From assembly GCA_003116975.1 (NCBI GenBank), contig BGKB01000126.1, positions 124,001 to 188,000 of the forward strand: 64,000 bases of DNA, read 5' to 3'. The translations under genes and the position numbers were made by a program. The DNA is from Aurantiochytrium sp. KH105 (taxonomy: Eukaryota > Sar > Bigyra > Thraustochytrida > Thraustochytriidae). Positions 39,501 to 48,085 of the stretch are shown in pieces; position 1 is the first letter of the stretch, and every line of letters starts with the position of its first letter. A model generated the notes under the pieces. The model did not search any database, had not been told where the DNA came from, and worked only from the letters and a program-made list of their open reading frames with translations.

Positions 39501-40097
39501 CCGCGTGGGACTCCATGATCGCATTCGGCGCTTAGCCTCGACGCGATCGCGCTCGAGCCTGCTGGGCACTTTGCCACGAGACGAGCATAGCACGTAGACG
39601 ATTTTGGCCCAGGGTGAGAGGTCCTCGTATTCGAATTCGGACACGACTGTACTCATGGAGTTAGCGTCTTGATGCGAGACAATCCTTCGTCGACTACGAC
39701 GTGGCTCCAAGGAGAGCGCACTGTTGGTTTCATCGTCTTTGAGTAGCTCCTCCTCAATGGCTTGGAAGGCGATTCCCTCGAGGTCGAGTTCGAGCTTGGG
39801 TGAGTTCTTGTCGGTGTCGTCGAGAATGTCTTCGGCGCTCAGCTCGAGATGTGAAAGTCGATTTTCGTCTTCTTCCTCCCGCTCAAGCACCGTCTCCTCG
39901 TCCTCGTCCTCATTCTCCTCGTCCTCCTCGCTGTCTTCTGAACTCCCTGTCGCGTTGAGCAAGCCGCGCCGGACGTGAAGGTGCCCAGCCTCGGTGTCCT
40001 CGTGCTTGTCGTCGCCCGCTTGATCTCCACACACACCCGTTGGCGACGCAGACGTTGCTCCTCGCGCGTGCCCGTCTCGCGCGCCGCCCCCCGGCAT
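36564..40097 (-). CDS. Large membrane protein: degenerate PAP2 domain plus unknown C-terminal membrane domain (paralogue A)
   Basis: 1,177 residues from MPGGGARDG (first ATG, 40097). An acidic Ser/Glu-rich N-terminus leads to a PAP2/lipid phosphate phosphatase-like six-pass domain at about 240-560. The landmark MGKIRPDFLARCAPWC survives near 345. The PSGH motif is replaced (YSIAAGYRGGF near 430), and the R-x5-H-x3-D motif reads QRAKHDQVSLA, keeping only the His. YPLYFH-like and RRPPLTIHL after the last helix still match the intact LPP at 49 kb. After a charged linker, RPRAFWEADYKDKI (about 717) opens a ~450-residue domain with about nine hydrophobic segments, shared with the plus-strand paralogue and unknown to me. 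Catalysis as a phosphatase is unlikely. Confidence 0.85.
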   Translation of the reverse strand: MPGGGARDGHARGATSASPTGVCGDQAGDDKHEDTEAGHLHVRRGLLNATGSSEDSEEDEENEDEDEETVLEREEEDENRLSHLELSAEDILDDTDKNSPKLELDLEGIAFQAIEEELLKDDETNSALSLEPRRSRRRIVSHQDANSMSTVVSEFEYEDLSPWAKIVYVLCSSRGKVPSRLERDRVEAKRRMRSWSPTRAFRRHATEGSSPRPHRLAHRSQSTIEHFRSGDLITVHKMLHMRYPFYSPSFERDYAGIIAMLMLSSTLYGVDYYYTSSFVLNDPSIGAPLQTDVTWLFAAMVAIPVVSLGIRFWPDTEMMHALGLTVAASACTVSSIGLVASGCMGKIRPDFLARCAPWCLQNVTWIFVESKVAQCGWSDPRFDPPLTVECPSATTSFQDACGPISLGVPLLPEMVCAADVEGFGESYSIAAGYRGGFSISLAVVTTLNVILTWISARRGLVIYGPMAGLYSAVSVGLLATSSLQRAKHDQVSLALSFLCGLLVVVSIIPLYFHLRTGKPRRRPPLTIHLVNWWRIDDESSDSDSDLDDTHDDDLAHSDRDSQSERSLLSPNQHTLNLDTDGMSSHVASPTLRSPDSDGHDGLRHSEDESLGKMSPVSLHSDLALESGLFDHHPRTRANANRYHSLVRERELDRRRRAKKRREKEILRARGTHTWANLADGPFASNPGSPKPSSLRRWSHSAPSVQTAKLHRPRIRPRAFWEADYKDKIKQDALPASFLVRNFLGRELRSLQDRRPAALLIGAAMIVVHFALMMPEAESTSAVMWVALTLELTLYPFFESFAVHSIIWRSNTFISGWSTLVGLVTSLVVWLPATLNKRKEDSDVDSAESWVIFLGAYLSAKVAYVAAHAVTTFLLVFRIECRGCGYPTLVKRDETVTSIRRFLIIIPTLQFSSLLLLIIMCFYTYQYLELDSAFMQYLTLLLVAALDATTRVWLTALLTKGLVAVLTEADEIQAYLFAIRTVKIGFSLVQGFGLGRVPGFGAFVLACLANAVFEVGMLCVSALRRHHPRAPHMRVRIANAVGLPGWRMFPQKTRLETALMIRTQDVAEMLVIAFGPIISQLPLHFANGHVFGQERQHWVEIFLRTLVILFVIEIPVDIFKSWLSTRVFGLDTFHVRPRDLDLYAVFYMSITAIMGYLAFIVGHELFVLWEVNGENDGD

Positions 40098-41078
40098 GTG
40101 GACGTTCTCGCGCACGCGATCCCCGCGTCGTCGTGGTCGTCGTGGTCGTCGTCTACAACCTGGCCCCGCGAGAGAGACTCTCCTGAAAGCAGCAGCCAGA
40201 CGCAGGTGTGCTCGACCTGGTCCTGTTCGTTGGCACTGGCACTGCAGGGTCACCCTGGAACGTCTTTCGAGTCCTCGAACCCGGCCACCCTACGCTGCCG
40301 TCGAACGAACCTCGGGCAGGCTGCCACGCGCCGGCAGGCCAGTTCGTCCACATTGAAGGAGTTACGGTCGTCGAGGTGCTTTAAGCGGGTCTTCGTAGCC
40401 GTCGCAGCGACGCAGCGCGAAGGCGTGGTTGTGGACGAAAACATCGGGCGCGACGATCAAGCTCTTTGACGCGATTTTGACAAATATGTGCCTGTCTGAG
40501 GGAAATTTTTATTTCAGGCCTGCCCTATAAGCACTTAGGCCCTAGTGCGCGCGTCCTTCACCTCGTTGAGCCAATCGGCGAGTAAGCAACTTGGGCAGGA
40601 AATGAAATTGCGCGCCGACAGTGCGTGAGCACACAGAACAGCAAGTAAGGCGAGCGCCTGGATGAAGTTTCCCAGCCCAGGAAAGCAAGCGTTCATTGCG
40701 TGGCGGATTTGCACGATTTTTTTTTTAATTAAAAATCACGCGACTCTGGAAGGAAAGAAAGCGCATCGCGGATGTGGTCGCCGAGGTATGGAGCAGCGAG
40801 CTTCGTCAAAAAACGAAGCAGTCGAGTCCCCTTGCCTATCATAAACCTACACTACGGCGCCAAATAGAGCTGCGCATCACTCGCCTCTCGGCTGCCCCCG
40901 CGCGCCCAGAACTCATAGGCTACCGTGTCAAGGAACGAGGAACGACTCTCTCCATACCGCTATCTCTGAACAAGACCCAAAAACCCATACGTTGTTCTCT
41001 TTCAACCTGACCTGTCCCGACGCGACGCTACGTCGAAGTCGCATGTCAGCGGCCCTTCGCCGACGCTGACGAAAGCGT

Positions 41079-41110
41079 AGAGCAGAGCAGAGCAGAGCAG
41101 AGCAAAGCAA
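41079..41110. repeat. (AGAGC)n pentanucleotide microsatellite
   Basis: About six copies, the last with AAAGC variants, ~720 bases upstream of paralogue B. Confidence 0.85.
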
Positions 41111-41698
41111 AGAGGCCTCGGAGAAACATTGTGCGACGGCGGTGAGCATCAGGATTCGGTCACTGTGCCGACATCGTCACTAACAGTAAATGTCAGGAAT
41201 CAGCCGGTGAGGCTGGCAAGTTGTTGCTGGCAAGTGCGGGCGCCATTATCCGCTCGACGCGGCCGGCTGAGGCAGGCAAGCGGGCAGGTCGCGGTGCGCG
41301 CGGCGAGGCGGCGCCGCGGCGCGCACTGCAGAAGAAGGGCTCGGTCAGCCAGCTCTGGCAAGCAGCGAGGAGCGGGAGCGGGCGGTGAGCCTCGAAGGTG
41401 TCGGTGCGACGGGACGCGCGCGGGGCGTCCCGGCGCCCTCCGCGGGGTCCAGCTTGACGCGGGCGCGGCGGAGACGGCGAGACCAAGTCCGAACGGAGGA
41501 GAGGCCGCGCCGAGGCCGCCGCGCGAGGTCGCAGACGGCGAGGCGGAGGAGGGCGCGCGCGAGAGGGGCGCGCCGGAGGGCCGCGTCCGCGTGGCGTGCT
41601 GGCTGGCTGGCTGGCGGGAGAGCGAGGCGCGAGCGTGCAGTGACGGTGACGTCCATTCCGATTTTTCAAATTGTCGATCCCCTCCAGTCCGCGTCGCG

Positions 41699-41752
41699 CT
41701 CGGCTCGGCACGGCTCGGCACGACTCGGCTCGGCTCGGCTCGGCTCGGCTCG
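41699..41752. repeat. (GGCTC)n pentanucleotide microsatellite
   Basis: About ten copies with some GGCAC variants, ~75-125 bases upstream of the start codon of paralogue B. Confidence 0.9.
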
Positions 41753-41825
41753 AGGCGGCGCAGCTTGGCTCTGCGGAAGCCAGAAAGCCCGAGGTGCGCT
41801 CGCGGCTTGAGCGAGGCAAATCACG

Positions 41826-44800
41826 ATGATGCAGCGGACGGGAAGCTCGAGTGAGCACACCCTCTCGGACACGGAGGACGTGGAGCTGGGCCTCGGCGAC
41901 CTCGGCGACAAGCAGAGCGAAGAGCCCTCTCCAAACGAAAATCTCAGATCTCTGGACGTGGGCGATGAGCTCGCCGCAGATGATTGCTTCGAGAGTGGCC
42001 ATGTGCTGCAAGCCGAGTCGGTGCGCTTGAACGACAAGCCTGGGTGGGGCCATCGCGTGCCTAGACCCCGCTCCTCGGAATACGACGGTGGCGACGAGGC
42101 AGAAGCAGACGATGACGATGCTTCTGACTTCTTTTCCGACGCCCAAGGTTCACAACGGAGCAAAAACGGGACTAGGAAGCGCGCCAAGAGCGACTTTGAT
42201 GAGTCAAAACTGAGTTGGCCAGCGTGGTGTTTCTTTGTACTCTTCGGCGACAGACCATCAGACAACCGCACCGGGCGTCACAAGCACTGCAGCATCTCTT
42301 CAAGACGAAAAAGACCAACGAGTCGCTCGAAGGCGAAACAAACGTCAAAACGTCGACTTTCTGCTTCCCCCTCGGACAACGGCTCCGAGGCATCGGGGCA
42401 AGAGACGGATTCCGAGACCTCGCGATCCTCGCGACGGAGATCGCGAGGTCTCTCGCTGCCTGGGCCTCTCGTTCTTATCTCATACCACCGGCAGCTTCGG
42501 CGCCGCCGGCCTCGAGAGCTCTTTCCCTTTTACGCGTCATCGTTCAAGCGCGACTATTTTGGCATCATTGTTGTCTTGTGTCTCAACGCGACGCTCTACG
42601 GCATTGATTACCACGAGGAATCGGCGTTTGTGCTCGATGATCCGAACATAAGTTTTCCACTAAAGCAGGAGCGGTCGTGGATCTGGGGACTCCTCTTTGC
42701 CGCTACAGGCCTGTCATTCATTGCTTGGCGCTGGGGAGAGCTTGAGGTTCTTCATGCATATACGCTCACCGCTTTTGCCAGTCTCTTGACGACAAATGTT
42801 ATTGGAATGACTGCAGCGAGTGCCTGGGCGGCGCTTGGGCCCGATTTTCTGGCGCGCTGTGCGCCATTTTGTATGGAGAATATTACGTGGATGTGGCTCG
42901 ATAACGCCACCATTGTCCAGTGCGGATACCCGGATCCGCGCGGCGACGGTATTACTGTGTACGAATGTCCTAACCAAGGCGCGGATTTAGAGGCCGCATG
43001 CGCTCCCATCTTTCATGGTGTGCCGCAAGCCCCGGAAACGGGGTGCGCTGCCTCTATTGGAACGCTTGGCGAACCATATTCCATCTCACGCGGCTATCGG
43101 AGCATGTACTCGTCCTCTGTTGGGTTTCTTACGTGTGGCTGGCTCACAGTCGCTCTGATTGCGTTGGGGGCTGCGAAACACCGCCCGTCCGCCTACATTA
43201 TTGCCGGCCTCGGCTCTGTTTTCATTGCCGCGTGCGCATCAGTGCAAAACATGACGGGCCAGCACGACGACGTCGTCACTTTTTACTCTGCCGTTTTGGC
43301 CGTTTTGGTCACACTCTCTGTGTACCCGTTGTACTTTCATCCTATCTGGGAAAACTCGACGCCACGCCGCCGCCCGCGCAACCTCATCCACCTTTTCCAG
43401 CGAGGCGAGTTTTCCGACTCGGAGACGGACTCTGACGGCGAGACTTCGCCAGGACTAGACTTTGAGCTGGAGGACAGTCTCTTTAGCTCGGGCAAGAACT
43501 CACTGACCTCGCCCTTTTCGCAAAGCGCCGAGGAGGACGAAGAGGTCGTCGAGGAGGAGACCCTGGCCGCTGCCGCCATTCTTTTGCAGAGCGGGAGCAT
43601 TCGCGCCGACGAAGAATTTACTGACCCGGAAATGCGCACCTTGGGCGAAGATCCGCTTCTGGACGCCAAGGAGACAAACGCCGGGACACCGCGCGTGGTG
43701 ACACGACCCGTGGCGTCGGGCGTTCACTCGGCCTCTGCTTCGAACACGGGCTCGGGCTTGGGATCGGGTGTCGCAGCAACTCCGAGCCCATCCAGTGCCA
43801 TAAAGTCGCCTGCTTTGTCCAGCGAGACGCAGTCAAAGGAACCCGGGCAACGCATCGAGCAGGTTCTCCGCCCTCGACTGGAGAGAGGACGAGGAAAACG
43901 TGATGCCTTTCGGCGCAAGAAGCTCCGCCCTCGTGCGTTCTGGGAGCCGAACTTTCGACAAAAACTCAAGGATGAGCGCATTACCAGCGTCTATGTATTG
44001 CGCAAGTTTGTTTTGCGCGAGACGCATATAATTCTCAAGCTTGTGCCAGGATACATTGTGGTGTGTGCGATTGTGGTGGCCATGTTTTTCATGTTCTTTT
44101 TTACGTTTACGACGAGCACGACGTTTGTGATTTGGGCATGCTTCACGATGGAACTGTATATTTTCCCGTTCTTCGAAACCTTTGCGTCGAGCGCCATCCT
44201 GTGGCACGCGGACGTGCTTCTGGGCGTCTTTCCGCGAGGCGTAGGTGCGGTGGCGATGTCTCTGTTCTGGTTTCCCACGACGCTCTACATACGGGAAGTC
44301 TTTGACAAGCAGGCGTCGAACCAATGGATGATTCTCTTTTTCATGTACGTGATTGCAAAAATTCTGTACACTGGATCGGTCATCGCCGCTATTTATTGGA
44401 TCCAGCAGCGTACGCAGTCGGTCATCGACACTCCGCAATTTGCCGAGCTTCCCCCGGGCCAGCAAGAGGCCTTGCGACAGTACGCACGAGGTCTGGATAT
44501 GCGCGCTATCTTTAAGATTTTCCCCACGGTGATCTTTGCGGTAGTTTCGCTTTACTTTGCGTGGTGTTTTTACACGTATTCATTTCTCAGCATTCGCAAC
44601 CAGCAATTTTTGCAGTATGCGATTACTGGCGTGGTGGTGCCGCTCGTGGACATTGTCTTTCGCGTTTGGCTCACGGGTTTTCTGTCCAAGACGATTTCGC
44701 GTCTGCTCGGCGAGCTGGTGAATGAGGTTGAGTCCTTCAACTTTGCTGTCCGCTTTGTAAAGATTGGTTTTTCTGCGGTTCAGGCCTTTGGCACCGCGGC

Positions 44801-45500
44801 AATCACGAGCAATGGCGCTTTTTTCGCGTCGCTAATCTCGCAATTCGTGATTGAGGTGATTATGATCATTGTCTCGCTCTTCCGTCGCCATCATCCGAAG
44901 CGATATCGCTTACGCAAGCGTCTCGCTGACTTTTTGGGCTTGCCTGGAGACCAGATGTTCCCGGACAAGACGCGTCTGGAGAGCGCCAACTTGTACATTA
45001 ATCAGGACCTGGCCGAGAAGCTCTGTGTTCCGTTCGGTCCTCTCTTTGCGCAGCTCCCGCTCACTCTTCGCAGTATTTCTGACAACTTTCCCACGGCCGA
45101 GCTCAAGTGGTACGACGCTGTGCTGCGCACGCTTGTCATGATATTTCTTTTTGAGCTTCCGGGTGACATTTTGCGCTCATGGATCGCAACGCGACGCTTT
45201 GGAGTCGACACTTTCCATCTCAAGGTTCGCATTGGTCTCTATCAAATTGGTTACATGAGTACAATGGTCGCGAGCGCCTTTCTGTGCATCCTCGGGGCGC
45301 ATTCTTTGTACGTTCTTTGGGAGGGTGATGAAGATGACATTGATGAAGACGACGACGACGACGACGATGATGATGATGATGATGATGATGACGATCGTCG
45401 CCGTCGTCTGAGTCCTCGGCATTTCCTCTTGTCATTTGTCGAGTACTATGTCGACATCGCGGCCGACAAGCTCGCGACTGTGACGGCCGAGCTAGTGTAG
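41826..45500 (+). CDS. Large membrane protein: degenerate PAP2 domain plus unknown C-terminal membrane domain (paralogue B)
   Basis: 1,224 residues from MMQRTGSSSEH. Same plan as the minus-strand paralogue. An acidic Ser-rich N-terminus precedes a PAP2-like domain (about 240-520) with ALGPDFLARCAPFCMENITW near 335. Here even the motif-1 Arg is lost (GP for RP). PSGH is replaced by YSISRGYRSMYSSS (about 420). The third motif reads QNMTGQHDDVVTF, keeping His but losing Arg and the final Asp. RRRPRNLIHLF still matches the LPP tail. The shared C-terminal domain starts RPRAFWEPNFRQKL (about 701) and includes VPLVDIVFRVWLTGFLSK, VKIGFSAVQAFG, RRHHPKRYRLRKRL, FPDKTRLESANL and RRFGVDTFHLK. The end carries a run of about 20 Asp codons (GAT/GAC repeat) and a hydrophobic-amphipathic tail. 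Confidence 0.87.
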   Translation: MMQRTGSSSEHTLSDTEDVELGLGDLGDKQSEEPSPNENLRSLDVGDELAADDCFESGHVLQAESVRLNDKPGWGHRVPRPRSSEYDGGDEAEADDDDASDFFSDAQGSQRSKNGTRKRAKSDFDESKLSWPAWCFFVLFGDRPSDNRTGRHKHCSISSRRKRPTSRSKAKQTSKRRLSASPSDNGSEASGQETDSETSRSSRRRSRGLSLPGPLVLISYHRQLRRRRPRELFPFYASSFKRDYFGIIVVLCLNATLYGIDYHEESAFVLDDPNISFPLKQERSWIWGLLFAATGLSFIAWRWGELEVLHAYTLTAFASLLTTNVIGMTAASAWAALGPDFLARCAPFCMENITWMWLDNATIVQCGYPDPRGDGITVYECPNQGADLEAACAPIFHGVPQAPETGCAASIGTLGEPYSISRGYRSMYSSSVGFLTCGWLTVALIALGAAKHRPSAYIIAGLGSVFIAACASVQNMTGQHDDVVTFYSAVLAVLVTLSVYPLYFHPIWENSTPRRRPRNLIHLFQRGEFSDSETDSDGETSPGLDFELEDSLFSSGKNSLTSPFSQSAEEDEEVVEEETLAAAAILLQSGSIRADEEFTDPEMRTLGEDPLLDAKETNAGTPRVVTRPVASGVHSASASNTGSGLGSGVAATPSPSSAIKSPALSSETQSKEPGQRIEQVLRPRLERGRGKRDAFRRKKLRPRAFWEPNFRQKLKDERITSVYVLRKFVLRETHIILKLVPGYIVVCAIVVAMFFMFFFTFTTSTTFVIWACFTMELYIFPFFETFASSAILWHADVLLGVFPRGVGAVAMSLFWFPTTLYIREVFDKQASNQWMILFFMYVIAKILYTGSVIAAIYWIQQRTQSVIDTPQFAELPPGQQEALRQYARGLDMRAIFKIFPTVIFAVVSLYFAWCFYTYSFLSIRNQQFLQYAITGVVVPLVDIVFRVWLTGFLSKTISRLLGELVNEVESFNFAVRFVKIGFSAVQAFGTAAITSNGAFFASLISQFVIEVIMIIVSLFRRHHPKRYRLRKRLADFLGLPGDQMFPDKTRLESANLYINQDLAEKLCVPFGPLFAQLPLTLRSISDNFPTAELKWYDAVLRTLVMIFLFELPGDILRSWIATRRFGVDTFHLKVRIGLYQIGYMSTMVASAFLCILGAHSLYVLWEGDEDDIDEDDDDDDDDDDDDDDDDRRRRLSPRHFLLSFVEYYVDIAADKLATVTAELV
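45344..45394 (+). repeat. Coding (GAC/GAT)n tract, poly-Asp
   Basis: Trinucleotide repeat in frame near the 3' end of paralogue B, giving an unbroken Asp run; probably length-variable. Confidence 0.9.
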
Positions 45501-46198
45501 AAATGAATAAATGTGATAGTGAAAGGAAAAAGGCTTGTATAGGCTAGAACAGCCTCGTGAATTTTGTTAATTTTAAAGCCCGGGCCTGGCTGTGTGCTTG
45601 CTTGCTTGTGTGAGTGCTTGCTTGTGTGCTTGCTTGCTTGCTTGCGTGCCTGCGTGCTTGCGTGCTTGCGTGCTTGCGTGCTTGCGTGCTTGCGTGTGGC
45701 GGCAGCTCCTCATAACTGACTTTAAAGCCAGGCATGCCGCATCGGCTTCGGCGGCATTTCATTTCTTCTACGCCTCTCCCAAAGTCGAGTGACTCTCAAC
45801 AACAACAATGCCTTCGTTGTTCTCTTCCTTATCTGCTGGGTGCGCGATGCGCGTCCTTCCGTGTCTTGTATTGCAGGCATCAATGGCATATGACATCACT
45901 TACATGTGGGAAGTAGGGACTTGCCGAGCACAAGACGCGGAAGAGAAGCGTAGAAAGCGCATAGTTGCATGTGCCGCGGGAGATCTTGCGTCAGACTGGC
46001 GATGACAGTGAGTTGACGGTAAAGGCTTGGGCAGACAGAAACCTTTTGGGCCAGCGGCGCGCGCGCGGGTACTTACGCGACGCAGGCAGGTATCGTCCGC
46101 ACGCACACTCGCGCAGGGCCGACATACGAGCGAGCGCAGCGACGCGAGCGAAAATAGAAAGAAAGTCGGGGAACGCAAAGGTTCAAAGCAAGTGAACC
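45501..46198. other. Intergenic with TGCTTG minisatellite
   Basis: Holds the 3' flank of paralogue B, a TGCTTG/TGCGTG array (about 45592-45706) and the 5' leader of the DEP-reductase gene. No gene supported. Confidence 0.5.
45592..45706. repeat. Compound TGCTTGCT / TGCGTGCT minisatellite
   Basis: About 115 bases of alternating TGCTTGCT, GTGTGCT and CGTGCTTG units, switching from TGCTTG to GCGTGCTT along its length. Confidence 0.9.
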
Positions 46199-48085
46199 AT
46201 GGACTTGACGGACCTGAGCGGCCTGTGCGCCCTCGTGCAGCGCAACGTGACGTCGAAGGACCGCACGTACCACTTTCAGAACTTCAAGCAATGCTTTATC
46301 GGCTCGGAGGCCGTGGACTTTATGGTGAACTCCAAAGTGGTCGGAACCCGCGAAGAGGCCGTAGAGCTTGGCCAGCAAATGCTCGAGCAGGGACTCTTTC
46401 AGCATGTGACGCAGGACAGAGACTTTGAGGACAACAAGCTGTTTTACAGATTCAAAGCTCTCGACAGGGACCGTGGACACGCAGAGGAGGGCTCGACATG
46501 GGCCGCCGTCGAGCTGCAAGGTGGTCGGCCTGTCGGCGAGGACGTCGGCCACGGCGACGAGGATGAAGATGTGCCGGTGGAGCCGCTCGACGAGCACAAT
46601 GTGCGGCTCTTGGACCTTTGCAAGCCCGCCAAGTGGGTAAACCCCAAGCCCGAGAAGCGGTACAATATGGTTGTGATTGGCGCGGGCGCCGGAGGTCTCG
46701 TTACCACCGCATCTGTGGCCGGGACTGGAGGCAAGGTGGCCATCATTGAAAAGCACGTCATGGGCGGCGACTGCATCAACGTGGGCTGTGTGCCCAGCAA
46801 GGCCCTTCTCCGCTGCGCTCGCGCGGCCAAGGAGGTGCGCAACGCGAGCGAGTTTGGTATTGAGGTTACAGATTTTACCGTAAACTTTGGCAAAATCATG
46901 GAGCGCATGCGCCGTCTTCGCGCAAGCATTGCGCCCAACGACTCGGCGGATCGTTTCACCAGTCTGGGCGCTGACGTATTCCAGGGCAAGGCTCGCTTCG
47001 TTGGCCCCGATGAAGTCGAAGTGGACGGCCAACGACTCAAGTTCGCTCGAGCGGTGATTGCCACGGGCGGACGCGCGCGCGTCCCGCCCATTCCGGGCAT
47101 TGAGTCCGTGCGATACCTGACCAATGCCTCGCTGTTCAACCTCACGGAGCTTCCCGAGGTCTTTGGTGTGATTGGCGGCGGGCCGATTGGCTCAGAAATG
47201 GCGCAGGCGTTTGCGCGTTTTGGCAGCAAGGTGTTTTTGTTCGACCGTTCGCCCAAGATTCTGCCACGCGAGGACGCCGAGGCGGCCGAGATCGTGCAAG
47301 CGTCAATGCTTGCCGACGGCGTGAACTTCAAGTTTAATGCAGAGGTACGGCACGTGGAACCTGCTGGCGAGGACGGCAATCGCATCGCCTTGACGGTCTC
47401 CTGCGACGGCGGTCCGGAGGAGGTGATTGAATTGGACGAGCTTCTCATCTCAGCTGGCCGGGTTCCAAACGTGGAGGGCCTGGGTCTCGAGGAAGCTGGC
47501 GTGGAATACAATCAGCGGGGCATCGAGGTGAACGACCGCCTGCAGACGTCGAACAAGAGCATTTTCGCTGTGGGTGACGTGTGCCTGCCGTATCAGTTTA
47601 CACACGCGTCAGACTTTTCGGCGCGCATGGTTGTGCGCAATGCGCTATTTTTCGGCAACAACAAGTTCTCTGACCTGCTCATTCCGTGGGTCACGTACAC
47701 CGAGCCGGAGGTTGCGCATGTAGGCAAGTACGAGCACCAGCTGGACGAGGAGGGCGTCGCATACGACGTCTATCGCGTGGACATGGCCGAGAACGACCGC
47801 GCCATTCTCGAGGGCGACACGGAGGGTTTCGTCAAGGTTGTTTGTGCCAAGGGCAAGGATACCGTGTTGGGCGCGACAATTGTCTCGGACACGGCTGGCG
47901 ACATGATTGGCGAGATCTCGGTCGCCATGCAGAACGGCATTGGTCTCTCCGGCGTCGGCGCCACGATTCACTCGTATCCGACGCGCGCCGACGCTATCCG
48001 TCGCACGGGCGACCTGTACAACAAGACGCGGCTCACGCCACGCAACAAGGCTCTCCTGCGGACCCTGCTCTCGCTCCGCAGGTAG
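46199..48085 (+). CDS. DEP-domain / FAD-dependent disulfide oxidoreductase fusion
   Basis: 628 residues from MDLTDLSGLC. Residues ~1-88 form a DEP domain (RNVTSKDRTYHFQNFKQC, FIGSEAVDFMV, LGQQMLEQGLFQHV, NKLFYRF), a module that docks signalling proteins to membranes or receptors. An acidic linker (~95-145) leads to a class I pyridine nucleotide-disulfide oxidoreductase. It has FAD motif VVIGAGAGG (158-166), redox-active CINVGCVPSK (Cys192 and Cys197), NAD(P) motif GVIGGGPIGSE, SAGRVPN, FAVGDV and C-terminal IHSYPTRADA. The last replaces the HPT-x-E of glutathione reductase and lipoamide dehydrogenase, and is closer to MerA-like proteins (IHPYPT). It has neither the N-terminal HMA nor the C-terminal Cys pair of mercuric reductase. 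The electron acceptor is unknown. Confidence 0.92.
   Translation: MDLTDLSGLCALVQRNVTSKDRTYHFQNFKQCFIGSEAVDFMVNSKVVGTREEAVELGQQMLEQGLFQHVTQDRDFEDNKLFYRFKALDRDRGHAEEGSTWAAVELQGGRPVGEDVGHGDEDEDVPVEPLDEHNVRLLDLCKPAKWVNPKPEKRYNMVVIGAGAGGLVTTASVAGTGGKVAIIEKHVMGGDCINVGCVPSKALLRCARAAKEVRNASEFGIEVTDFTVNFGKIMERMRRLRASIAPNDSADRFTSLGADVFQGKARFVGPDEVEVDGQRLKFARAVIATGGRARVPPIPGIESVRYLTNASLFNLTELPEVFGVIGGGPIGSEMAQAFARFGSKVFLFDRSPKILPREDAEAAEIVQASMLADGVNFKFNAEVRHVEPAGEDGNRIALTVSCDGGPEEVIELDELLISAGRVPNVEGLGLEEAGVEYNQRGIEVNDRLQTSNKSIFAVGDVCLPYQFTHASDFSARMVVRNALFFGNNKFSDLLIPWVTYTEPEVAHVGKYEHQLDEEGVAYDVYRVDMAENDRAILEGDTEGFVKVVCAKGKDTVLGATIVSDTAGDMIGEISVAMQNGIGLSGVGATIHSYPTRADAIRRTGDLYNKTRLTPRNKALLRTLLSLRR

Larger units (their letters stand above)
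40098..41825. other. 1.7-kb divergent region between the two degenerate-PAP2 paralogues
   Basis: No supported gene. GC-rich leaders on both sides flank an AT-richer middle with a T10 tract (40720-40729). It also carries two pentamer arrays (listed separately). Long open frames over 41129-42146 on both strands are Arg/Ala-rich artefacts. Confidence 0.5.

Noticed and set aside
45592-45706. Regular short repeats that could suggest a CRISPR-like array
   Set aside because: Units are 6-8 bases with no unique spacers; this is a minisatellite in a eukaryotic genome.
46073-47032. 319-residue frame antisense to the DEP-reductase
   Set aside because: The opposite strand has complete DEP and FAD motifs; this is a reverse-complement artefact.
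46199-48085. Annotation as mercuric reductase
   Set aside because: It lacks the N-terminal HMA domain and the C-terminal Cys pair that bind mercury; only the general disulfide reductase core is shared.
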